Shown here: one piece after another, positions 25,739 through 33,450 of the stretch
Position numbering within the stretch: position 1 is the first letter of the stretch
Layout of the letters: each line of letters begins with the position of its first letter
Assembly: GCF_900109265.1 (NCBI RefSeq)
Contig: NZ_FNZM01000011.1
Span: forward strand, 276,869 to 340,868
Source of the DNA: Paraburkholderia tropica
GTDB lineage: Bacteria > Pseudomonadota > Gammaproteobacteria > Burkholderiales > Burkholderiaceae
Reading direction: 5' to 3'
Length of the DNA stretch: 64,000 nucleotides
Notes under the pieces: model-generated
What the model saw: only the letters and a program-made list of their open reading frames with translations
What the model was told of the DNA's origin: nothing
Databases searched by the model: none
Translations under genes and position numbers: made by a program

Positions 25739-26746
25739 ATGAAGGCCGTTGAAATAACCGAATTCGGTACGCCGGACGTGCTCAAGCTGACCGAGCGCCC
25801 GACCCCCGAGCCGAAGGCCGGCGAAGTGCTGATCAAGGTGAGCGCGTCGGGCGTGAATCGTCCGGACGTGTTTCAGCGCAAGGGGTCCTATGCGCCGCCG
25901 CCGGGCATTTCGGATCTGCCTGGCCTCGAAGTGGCGGGCGAGATCGTCGGCGGCACGCTCGACGAGAAGCACAATCCGTTCGGCCTGAAGATCGGCGGCC
26001 GCGTGTGCGCGCTGATCGCGGGCGGCGGTTACGCCGAATACGTGGTTGCGCCGCTCGGCCAGTGTCTGCCGGTGCCGCAAGGTCTGACGGACGTCGAGGC
26101 GGCGTCGCTGCCCGAAACGTTCTTCACGGTGTGGAGCAACGTGTTTCAGCGCGCGCAGCTCGGCAAAGGCGAGGGTGGCGAGAACGAAACGCTGATGGTG
26201 CAGGGCGGCTCGAGCGGCATCGGCGTGACGGCGATCCAGATCGCGCACGCGCTCGGTTTCCGCGTGTTCGCGACCGCGGGCTCGGACGAGAAGTGCCGCG
26301 CCTGCGAGGCGCTCGGCGCGGAACGGGCGATCAACTATCGCACCGAGGATTTCGTCGAGGTCGTGAAGTCGCTCACGCACGATCGCGGCGTGGACGTGAT
26401 TCTCGACATGGTGGCGGGCGGCTACGTGCCGCGCGAACTGTCGGCGCTCGCGACCGGCGGCCGTATCGTGCTGATCGCGACGCTCGGCGGCTCGAAGTCC
26501 GAACTCAACATGGGCGAGATCCTGCGCCGCCGTCTGACGGTCACGGGCTCCACGTTGCGCGCGCGCTCGGTCGATTTCAAGGCGCAGATCGCGCAGGAAC
26601 TGAAGGCGAATGTGTGGCCGCTGATTGAAGAGGGTCGCATCAAGCCGGTCGTGTTCAAGGTGTTTCCGGCCGCGCAGGCCGCCGAAGCCCATGCGCTCAT
26701 GGAGAGCAGCGAGCACATCGGCAAAATCGTGCTCGACTGGTCCTGA
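25739..26746 (+). CDS. NAD(P)H quinone oxidoreductase, zinc-independent MDR family (PIG3-like)
   Basis: 335 residues. An N-terminal GroES-like domain is followed by a Rossmann NADPH domain with VQGGSSGIGVTAIQ near residue 155. No structural or catalytic zinc cysteines, which places it with quinone oxidoreductases such as PIG3/QorA rather than alcohol dehydrogenases. The substrate is probably a quinone or reactive enone. ATG 25739 is set by homology (MKAVEITEFGTPDVL). It lies between pnp and tpiA, an order common in Burkholderia. Confidence 0.92.
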   Translation: MKAVEITEFGTPDVLKLTERPTPEPKAGEVLIKVSASGVNRPDVFQRKGSYAPPPGISDLPGLEVAGEIVGGTLDEKHNPFGLKIGGRVCALIAGGGYAEYVVAPLGQCLPVPQGLTDVEAASLPETFFTVWSNVFQRAQLGKGEGGENETLMVQGGSSGIGVTAIQIAHALGFRVFATAGSDEKCRACEALGAERAINYRTEDFVEVVKSLTHDRGVDVILDMVAGGYVPRELSALATGGRIVLIATLGGSKSELNMGEILRRRLTVTGSTLRARSVDFKAQIAQELKANVWPLIEEGRIKPVVFKVFPAAQAAEAHALMESSEHIGKIVLDWS

Positions 26747-26866
26747 TCCGCCAAACGGACCTCGAATGTGGCGGGAACCGACGTCATCAAGGCGCGCAAA
26801 CAGGTTCGAGCTTGATTTTTCGAGGCTTTTTCGGCGCGTTTTTTCGCCGATCGGGTGTCTGCCGGT

Positions 26867-26896
26867 TTGACCCGTCCGGATTACGCACAGTAAAAT
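26867..26896 (+). promoter_or_regulatory. Promoter of tpiA
   Basis: TTGACC (26867-26872), 18 bp, TAAAAT (26891-26896), 39 bp before the tpiA ATG. Confidence 0.6.
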
Positions 26897-26934
26897 AGTG
26901 TGTTTTGCGTCCGCTTTTAACAGCAACCGAAACA

Positions 26935-27717
26935 ATGACGAATCAACGATCGAAGCTCGTAGTCGGTAACTGGAAGATGCATGGCCGCCTGGCGGCCAAT
27001 GCGGCACTGCTCGAAGGCGTCGCGCAAGGCGCGCAGGCGTTGGCCGCCGACGTGCGCGTCGGCGTGTGCGTGCCGTTCCCTTATCTTGCGCAGGCTCAGG
27101 CGTTGCTCGGCGGCAGCCGGGTCGTGTGGGGCGCGCAGGATGTGTCGGCGCACGAACAGGGCGCCTACACGGGCGAAGTCGCGGCCGGCATGATCGCCGA
27201 CTTCGAGGCGGGTTTCGCGATCGTTGGTCACTCGGAGCGTCGCGCTTATCACGGCGAAAGCTCGGAGCTCGTCGCGGTCAAGACGCAGCGCGCGCTGGCG
27301 GTCGGCATCACGCCGATCGTCTGCGTGGGCGAAACGCTGGAACAGCGCGAGAGCGGTGCGACCGAGCAGGTCGTCGGCGCGCAGCTCGATGCGGTGCTGG
27401 CGGTGTTGTCGGTGGAAGAGGCGGCGCGCATCGTCGTCGCGTACGAGCCGGTCTGGGCCATTGGCACGGGCAAGAGCGCAAGCTCGGAGCAGGCGCAGCA
27501 GGTGCACGCGTTCCTGCGCGCGAAGCTCGCGGCGAAGGGCGCGCAAGTGGCCGACGTGCCGCTGCTCTACGGCGGCAGCGTGAAGCCGGACAACGCGGCG
27601 GAGCTGTTCCGTCAGGCCGACATCGACGGCGGCCTGATCGGCGGCGCAGCGCTGAAGGCGCAGGATTTTCTCGCGATCTGCGCGGCCGCTGCGGCGGGCG
27701 CGAGCGTCGCGGGCTGA
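26935..27717 (+). CDS. tpiA: Triosephosphate isomerase
   Basis: 260 residues. It interconverts glyceraldehyde 3-phosphate and dihydroxyacetone phosphate in glycolysis. Active-site lysine in VGNWKMHG (residue 13), histidine in VGHSERR (about residue 98), and the catalytic glutamate in VVAYEPVWAIGTGKSA (about residue 170) are all present. secG follows, a very common pairing. Confidence 0.97.
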   Translation: MTNQRSKLVVGNWKMHGRLAANAALLEGVAQGAQALAADVRVGVCVPFPYLAQAQALLGGSRVVWGAQDVSAHEQGAYTGEVAAGMIADFEAGFAIVGHSERRAYHGESSELVAVKTQRALAVGITPIVCVGETLEQRESGATEQVVGAQLDAVLAVLSVEEAARIVVAYEPVWAIGTGKSASSEQAQQVHAFLRAKLAAKGAQVADVPLLYGGSVKPDNAAELFRQADIDGGLIGGAALKAQDFLAICAAAAAGASVAG

Positions 27718-27824
27718 AGGTGAAGCCAGGCCGGTGTGCGGCGCTCTAGCGGGCGCCGGGCGCGGGCAGCATATGCGCGTGTCTCAGGGGAGGCAGGCGC
27801 TCAACAAGGACTCAGGTGAGTGTG

Positions 27825-28217
27825 ATGCTGTATTTGAAAACGTTGATTATCGTCGTTCAGCTTCTGTCGGCGCTCGGGGTGATCGGCCTCGTTTTGCTGC
27901 AGCATGGCAAGGGCGCGGACATGGGTGCGGCATTCGGCAGCGGCGCGTCGGGCAGCCTGTTCGGCGCGAGCGGTTCGGCCAACTTCCTGTCGCGGACTAC
28001 TGCAGTTCTCGCAACAGTTTTTTTCCTGTCGACGCTTGCGCTAACCTACTTGGGGTCGTATCATGCGAAGCCTTCGGCGGGTGTGTTGGGTGCTTCGGCT
28101 CCTGCCCCGGTCGTGGCCTCGGCTCCGGTCGCTGCAAGCCTTACCGCAGCGCCTGTCGCAAGCGCTCCGGCGGCGGCTTCGGCAGCATCGAGCAGCGGCA
28201 ACGACGTACCGAAATAA
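27825..28217 (+). CDS. secG: Preprotein translocase subunit SecG
   Basis: 130 residues. Two membrane helices flank the conserved GLVLLQHGKGADMGAAFGSG loop; it associates with SecY and SecE in protein export. The last 50 residues are an Ala/Pro/Ser-rich tail not needed for the core fold and common in Burkholderia SecG. The start is uncertain: a GTG at 27816 has AAGGA at good spacing, while the ATG at 27825 gives the standard N-terminus (MLYLKTLIIVVQ). Confidence 0.92.
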   Translation: MLYLKTLIIVVQLLSALGVIGLVLLQHGKGADMGAAFGSGASGSLFGASGSANFLSRTTAVLATVFFLSTLALTYLGSYHAKPSAGVLGASAPAPVVASAPVAASLTAAPVASAPAAASAASSSGNDVPK

Positions 28218-28277
28218 ATTCAAAAAACTTGTTTTTGTGCATTGAACAAACGTCAGGAACAAGTTAGAATTTAAGTC

Positions 28278-28306
28278 TTGAAGCGATTCGCGGGTTTCAA
28301 TAAATT
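28278..28306 (+). promoter_or_regulatory. Promoter of tRNA-Leu
   Basis: TTGAAG (28278-28283), 17 bp, TAAATT (28301-28306), about 22 bp upstream of the mature tRNA 5' end. Confidence 0.5.
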
Positions 28307-28328
28307 GTTGTCCCGGATTGCATGCAGT

Positions 28329-28413
28329 GCCGACGTGGTGAAATTGGTAGACACGCTATCTTGAGGGGGTAGTGGCGAAAGCTGTGCGAGTTCGAGTCTC
28401 GCCGTCGGCACCA
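28329..28413 (+). tRNA. tRNA-Leu, anticodon GAG
   Basis: 85 nt including an encoded CCA. Acceptor GCCGACG pairs with CGTCGGC; the anticodon stem CTATC/GGTAG holds the loop TTGAGGG with anticodon GAG, reading CUY codons. The long class II variable arm (TGGCGAAAGCTGT region) and GTTCGAGTC T-loop are as expected for leucine tRNA. A terminator follows. Confidence 0.96.
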
Positions 28414-28424
28414 AATGTATCTAC

Positions 28425-28464
28425 AAAATGCCAGCCGCTTGCTTCAGCTTCGGCTGGCATTTTT
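28425..28464 (+). terminator. Terminator after tRNA-Leu
   Basis: 13-bp stem AAAATGCCAGCCG / CGGCTGGCATTTT followed by a further T-rich run. It separates the tRNA from the nuo operon. Confidence 0.9.
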
Positions 28465-28576
28465 GCTTTATACGTCGTGTTTGTTTCGTTCGCAGCGCGA
28501 AGTACGTAAAGTGATTCCCGCAGTGCGACATGATGTGTTCCTGCGGAACCTCAGAACCAACCGATAGAGGATAGCC

Positions 28577-28936
28577 TTGAACCTCGCTACCTATTACCCC
28601 GTCCTGTTGTTCCTTCTCGTAGGTCTTGGTCTGGGCGTAGCGCTGGTATCAATCGGCAAGATCCTCGGTCCCAACCGGCCCGACAGCGAAAAGAATTCTC
28701 CGTACGAGTGCGGCTTCGAAGCGTTCGAAGACGCGCGCATGAAGTTCGATGTACGGTATTACCTCGTGGCCATTCTCTTCATCATCTTCGATCTCGAAAC
28801 GGCATTCCTGTTTCCGTGGGGCGTAGCCCTGCGCGATATCGGCTGGCCGGGCTTTCTGTCGATGATGGTGTTTCTGCTCGAATTCCTGCTGGGCTTTGCC
28901 TACATCTGGAAGAAAGGTGGTCTCGACTGGGAATGA
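28577..28936 (+). CDS. nuoA: NADH-quinone oxidoreductase subunit A
   Basis: 119 residues, three membrane helices. First gene of the respiratory complex I operon (nuoA to nuoN), which couples NADH oxidation to ubiquinone reduction and proton pumping. The NuoA signature SPYECGFEAFEDARMKFDVRYYLVA is present. The start codon is TTG; there is no upstream in-frame ATG that fits, and AGAGGAT lies just before it. A small imperfect hairpin (28515-28548) sits in the leader. Confidence 0.95.
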   Translation: MNLATYYPVLLFLLVGLGLGVALVSIGKILGPNRPDSEKNSPYECGFEAFEDARMKFDVRYYLVAILFIIFDLETAFLFPWGVALRDIGWPGFLSMMVFLLEFLLGFAYIWKKGGLDWE

Positions 28937-29008
28937 GGGGTTAATCGCCGGTTAGCATGGGCGGCACTGTAGGGACAACTGCAGGCCGTCCGCTGGAGTG
29001 GAAAGCAC

Positions 29009-29488
29009 ATGAGTATCGAAGGGGTCTTGAAGGAAGGGTTTGTCACCACCACGGCTGACAAGCTGATCAACTGGACGCGCACCGGCTCCCTGTGGCCGAT
29101 GACGTTCGGGCTTGCGTGTTGCGCGGTCGAGATGATGCACGCGGGCGCGGCCCGCTACGACCTCGACCGCTTCGGCGTGGTGTTCCGTCCGAGCCCGCGG
29201 CAGTCCGACGTCATGATCGTGGCCGGCACGCTCTGCAACAAGATGGCGCCCGCGCTGCGCAAGGTCTACGACCAGATGGCCGAACCGCGCTGGGTGATCT
29301 CGATGGGGTCGTGCGCCAACGGCGGCGGCTACTATCATTATTCGTATTCGGTCGTGCGCGGTTGTGACCGCATCGTGCCGGTCGATGTCTATGTGCCAGG
29401 CTGCCCGCCCACCGCGGAAGCTCTGGTCTACGGGGTGATCCAGTTGCAGGCGAAGATTCGCCGCACCAGCACCATCGCCCGTCAATAA
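29009..29488 (+). CDS. nuoB: NADH-quinone oxidoreductase subunit B
   Basis: 159 residues. It carries the terminal 4Fe-4S cluster N2, next to the quinone site; its ligands are visible as GLACCAVEMM, MGSCANGGG and VPGCPPT. Peripheral-arm subunit lying between nuoA and nuoC. Confidence 0.97.
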   Translation: MSIEGVLKEGFVTTTADKLINWTRTGSLWPMTFGLACCAVEMMHAGAARYDLDRFGVVFRPSPRQSDVMIVAGTLCNKMAPALRKVYDQMAEPRWVISMGSCANGGGYYHYSYSVVRGCDRIVPVDVYVPGCPPTAEALVYGVIQLQAKIRRTSTIARQ

Positions 29489-29510
29489 AGGCCAAGCGCC
29501 TCCCCACAAT

Positions 29511-30116
29511 ATGGCAAGCAAACTCGAGACCCTGAAAGCGAACCTCGAAGCGGCCCTTGGTGCGCGCATCGTCACTCTCACTGAAAAGCTCGGTGAGTTG
29601 ACCTTGGTCATAAAGGCGGTAGATTACCTGAACGTAGCGCAGGAACTCCGCGACAATGCGTCGCTCCGCTTCGAGCAGTTGATGGACCTGTGCGGCGTCG
29701 ACTACCAAACCTATGGCGACGGCGCCTGGGAAGGCCCGCGCTTCGCGGCTGTGTCGCATCTGCTCTCCGTCACGAACAACTGGCGTCTGCGTCTGCGCGT
29801 CTACGCGCCGGACGACGACGTGCCCATCGTGCCTTCGCTCGTCGAAATCTGGAGTTCGGCCAACTGGTACGAACGTGAAGCGTTCGACCTGTTCGGCATC
29901 GTCTTCGAAGGCCACCCCGACCTGCGCCGCATCCTGACCGACTACGGTTTCATCGGCCATCCGTTCCGCAAGGACTTCCCCGTCTCCGGCTACGTCGAAA
30001 TGCGTTACGACCCGGAGCAGAAGCGCGTGGTCTACCAGCCGGTCACCATCGAGCCGCGCGAAATCACGCCGCGCGTGATCCGCGAGGATCGTTACGGCGG
30101 TCTGAGGAAACACTAA
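29511..30116 (+). CDS. nuoC: NADH-quinone oxidoreductase subunit C
   Basis: 201 residues, the 30-kDa subunit. The family signature ERExxDLFGIxFxGHPDLRRILTDYGFxGHPxRKDFP is visible between about residues 121 and 160. It is separate from NuoD here, unlike the fused NuoCD of E. coli. nuoD starts 9 bp later. Confidence 0.96.
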   Translation: MASKLETLKANLEAALGARIVTLTEKLGELTLVIKAVDYLNVAQELRDNASLRFEQLMDLCGVDYQTYGDGAWEGPRFAAVSHLLSVTNNWRLRLRVYAPDDDVPIVPSLVEIWSSANWYEREAFDLFGIVFEGHPDLRRILTDYGFIGHPFRKDFPVSGYVEMRYDPEQKRVVYQPVTIEPREITPRVIREDRYGGLRKH

Positions 30117-30125
30117 GAGGGTCGC

Positions 30126-31379
30126 ATGTCAGAGATCAAGAACTACACGCTCAACTTCGGCCCGCAGCACCCGGCAGCGCACGGTGTGCTGCGCCTCGTG
30201 CTCGAGCTCGACGGCGAAGTGATCCAGCGCGCCGATCCGCACATCGGTCTGCTGCACCGCGCGACCGAGAAGCTTGCCGAAAGCAAGACCTTCCTGCAGT
30301 CCGTGCCGTACATGGACCGTCTCGACTACGTGTCGATGATGGTCAACGAGCACGGCTACGTGATGGCCATCGAAAAGCTGCTCGGCATCGAAGTGCCGAT
30401 CCGCGCCAAATACATCCGCGTGCTGTTCGACGAAATCACGCGCGTGCTGAACCACCTGATGTGGATCGGCTCGCATGGTCTCGACGTGGGCGCGATGGCG
30501 GTGTTCCTCTACGCGTTCCGCGAGCGGGAAGACCTGATGGACGTCTACGAGGCGGTGTCGGGCGCGCGCATGCACGCGGCCTACTACCGTCCGGGCGGCG
30601 TCTATCGCGATCTGCCCGACGCGATGCCGCAATACAAGGCGTCGAAAATCCACAACGAGAAGGCGCTCGCCAAGATGAACGAGGCGCGCCAGGGCTCGCT
30701 GCTCGATTTCATCGACGACTTCTTCACGCGCTTCCCGGGTTGTGTCGACGAGTACGAAACGCTGCTCACCGACAACCGCATCTGGAAGCAGCGTCTCGTG
30801 GGCATCGGCGTGGTGAGCCCCGAGCGTGCGATGCAGCTTGGTCTGTCGGGCGCGATGCTGCGGGGTTCGGGCATCGAGTGGGATCTGCGCAAGAAGCAGC
30901 CGTACGAAGTCTACGACCAGCTCGATTTCGACATTCCGGTCGGCGTGAACGGCGACTGTTACGACCGCTATCTCGTCCGTGTGGAGGAGATGCGTCAATC
31001 GACCCGCATCGCGAAACAGTGCATTGAGTGGTTGCGCAAGAATCCGGGTCCCGTGATGGTCGACAATCACAAGGTTGCGCCCCCGTCGCGCGTGAACATG
31101 AAGTCGAACATGGAAGAGCTGATTCACCACTTCAAGCTCTTCACGGAAGGCTTCCACGTGCCCGAAGGCGAAGCCTACGCAGCAGTGGAACATCCGAAGG
31201 GTGAATTCGGCATCTACCTGGTGTCGGATGGCGCGAACAAGCCGTATCGTCTGAAGATCCGCGCCCCGGGTTACGCCCACCTGGCCGCGCTGGACGAGAT
31301 GGCGCGCGGTCATATGATTGCCGACGCGGTCACGATCATCGGCACGCAGGACATCGTGTTCGGCGAAATCGACCGCTAA
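30126..31379 (+). CDS. nuoD: NADH-quinone oxidoreductase subunit D
   Basis: 417 residues, the 49-kDa subunit that forms the quinone pocket with NuoB. The N-terminal FGPQHPAAHGVLRLVLELDGE motif and the histidine of HIGLLHRATEKL (near residue 43) are conserved. A 148-bp gap without coding potential separates it from nuoE. Confidence 0.97.
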   Translation: MSEIKNYTLNFGPQHPAAHGVLRLVLELDGEVIQRADPHIGLLHRATEKLAESKTFLQSVPYMDRLDYVSMMVNEHGYVMAIEKLLGIEVPIRAKYIRVLFDEITRVLNHLMWIGSHGLDVGAMAVFLYAFREREDLMDVYEAVSGARMHAAYYRPGGVYRDLPDAMPQYKASKIHNEKALAKMNEARQGSLLDFIDDFFTRFPGCVDEYETLLTDNRIWKQRLVGIGVVSPERAMQLGLSGAMLRGSGIEWDLRKKQPYEVYDQLDFDIPVGVNGDCYDRYLVRVEEMRQSTRIAKQCIEWLRKNPGPVMVDNHKVAPPSRVNMKSNMEELIHHFKLFTEGFHVPEGEAYAAVEHPKGEFGIYLVSDGANKPYRLKIRAPGYAHLAALDEMARGHMIADAVTIIGTQDIVFGEIDR

Positions 31380-31527
31380 GGCAGCAACAGCCGGTGCGCC
31401 CCCGAAGCAAGAGGAGGCGCGCCGCGCGAGAATACCGGGAATACCACGTCTGTCGCAGCGAGCAGTGCGCTACACGCGCGGCAGGGTTGTGTCTGGTGTG
31501 AAATGAATTAACGAGCCGTGACAGAAA

Positions 31528-32013
31528 ATGATCTCAGCTGAAGGCCTGAAAGAAATCGATCGCGCGTTGTCGAAGTACCCCGCCGATCAGCGACAGTCCG
31601 CCGTGATGGCGGCTTTGGCCGTTGCTCAGGAAGAGCATGGCTGGCTGTCCCCCGAACTCATGCAGTTCGTGGCCGACTACATCGGCATGCCGCCGGTGGC
31701 CGTCGAGGAAGTCGCCACGTTCTACACGATGTTCGAGACGAAGCCCGTCGGCAAGCACAAGATCACGCTCTGCACGAATCTGCCGTGCCAGCTCGGCCCC
31801 GATGGCGGCTCGGAGAGCGCCGCCGACTACCTGAAGCAGAAGCTCGGTATCGACTTCGGCGAAACCACGTCCGACGGCAAGTTCACCTTGAAAGAAGGTG
31901 AGTGCATGGGCGCGTGCGGCGACGCACCGGTGATGCTTGTGAACAACCACCGCATGTGCAGCTTCATGAGCCGCGAGAAAATCGACCAGCTGCTCGAGGA
32001 GCTTTCGAAATGA
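31528..32013 (+). CDS. nuoE: NADH-quinone oxidoreductase subunit E
   Basis: 161 residues, the 24-kDa subunit with a thioredoxin-like fold carrying the 2Fe-2S cluster N1a. Cysteines lie in CTNLPCQL (residues about 86-91) and CMGACGDAP (residues about 127-131). Its stop overlaps the start of nuoF (ATGA). Confidence 0.96.
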   Translation: MISAEGLKEIDRALSKYPADQRQSAVMAALAVAQEEHGWLSPELMQFVADYIGMPPVAVEEVATFYTMFETKPVGKHKITLCTNLPCQLGPDGGSESAADYLKQKLGIDFGETTSDGKFTLKEGECMGACGDAPVMLVNNHRMCSFMSREKIDQLLEELSK

Positions 32014-33338
32014 CTTCGTTGCACGACCGTCACATCAAACCGCTGATTCTCGCGGGCCTCAACGGCGAGAACTGGCATCTCGAGGACTACGTCGCGCGCG
32101 GCGGCTACAAGCAGCTGCGCCGTATTCTCGAAGAGAAAATTCCGCCCGAGCAGGTGATCGCCGACGTCAAGGCAGGCGGTCTGCGCGGCCGCGGCGGCGC
32201 GGGCTTCCCGACTGGTCTGAAGTGGAGCTTCATGCCGCGTCAGTTCCCGGGGCAGAAGTACCTCGTCTGCAACTCGGACGAAGGCGAGCCGGGCACGTTC
32301 AAGGACCGCGACATCCTGCGCTGGAATCCGCATGCCGTGATCGAAGGCATGGCGATCGGCGCGTACGCGATGGGCATCACGGTCGGCTACAACTACATCC
32401 ACGGTGAGATCTTCGAGGTCTATCGCCGCTTCGAGGCCGCGCTGGAAGAAGCGCGCCAGGCGGGCTACCTCGGCGACAACATTCTGGGCACCGACTTCAC
32501 GTTCCAGCTGCACGCGCACCACGGTTACGGCGCGTATGTCTGCGGCGAGGAAACGGCGCTGCTCGAATCGCTCGAAGGCAAGAAAGGCCAGCCGCGCTTC
32601 AAGCCGCCGTTCCCGGCGAGCTTCGGCGTGTACGGCAAGCCGACCACGATCAACAACACCGAAACGTTCGCGGCGGTGCCCTTCCTGCTGACCGTCGGTC
32701 CGCAGACCTACATGGAACTGGGCAAGCCGAACAACGGCGGCACCAAGATCTTCTCGATCTCGGGCGACGTCGAGCGTCCGGGCAACTATGAGATTCCGCT
32801 CGGCACGCCGTTCGCGACGCTCATGGAACTCGCCGGCGGCGTGCGTGGCGGCAAGAAACTGAAGGCCGTGATTCCGGGCGGCTCGTCGGCGCCGGTCATT
32901 CCGGGCGACCTGATGATGCAGACCGACATGGACTACGACTCGATCGCCAAGCAGGGCTCGATGCTCGGCTCCGGCGCGGTCATCGTCATGGACGAAACGC
33001 GCTGCATGGTGCGCTCGCTGCTGCGTCTCTCGTACTTCTACTACGAAGAGTCGTGCGGCCAGTGCACGCCGTGCCGCGAAGGCACGGGCTGGCTGTACCG
33101 CGTGGTGAACCGCATCGAGCACGGCCTCGGCCGTCAGGAAGACCTGGATCTGCTGAACTCGGTCGCGGGCAACATCATGGGCCGCACGATCTGCGCGCTG
33201 GGCGACGCAGCGGCCATGCCGGTGCGCGGCATGCTCAAGCATTACTGGGACGAATTCGAATATCACGTGCACAACAAGCGCTGTCTCGTCGGCGGACATG
33301 CCGGCTCGCACGCGGCCTCGGAATCGGTGGCCGCCTGA
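32010..33338 (+). CDS. nuoF: NADH-quinone oxidoreductase subunit F
   Basis: 442 residues, the 51-kDa subunit. It binds NADH and FMN (GLRGRGGAGFPTGLKWSF near residue 60) and the 4Fe-4S cluster N3 (ESCGQCTPCREGTGW near residue 349). The ATG overlaps the nuoE stop; nuoE and nuoF form the NADH-input module. A gap of 112 bp follows. Confidence 0.97.
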   Translation: MTSLHDRHIKPLILAGLNGENWHLEDYVARGGYKQLRRILEEKIPPEQVIADVKAGGLRGRGGAGFPTGLKWSFMPRQFPGQKYLVCNSDEGEPGTFKDRDILRWNPHAVIEGMAIGAYAMGITVGYNYIHGEIFEVYRRFEAALEEARQAGYLGDNILGTDFTFQLHAHHGYGAYVCGEETALLESLEGKKGQPRFKPPFPASFGVYGKPTTINNTETFAAVPFLLTVGPQTYMELGKPNNGGTKIFSISGDVERPGNYEIPLGTPFATLMELAGGVRGGKKLKAVIPGGSSAPVIPGDLMMQTDMDYDSIAKQGSMLGSGAVIVMDETRCMVRSLLRLSYFYYEESCGQCTPCREGTGWLYRVVNRIEHGLGRQEDLDLLNSVAGNIMGRTICALGDAAAMPVRGMLKHYWDEFEYHVHNKRCLVGGHAGSHAASESVAA

Positions 33339-33450
33339 GGGTACGGGCAGACGTAAGCGTTAGCGCGTTGTGCGCGGGCCGCGTGGCTCGACGCAACGGG
33401 GTAGACCGCTGTGAAATTGAGCGGTAACAGGTTAGGGACGATTAACCATC

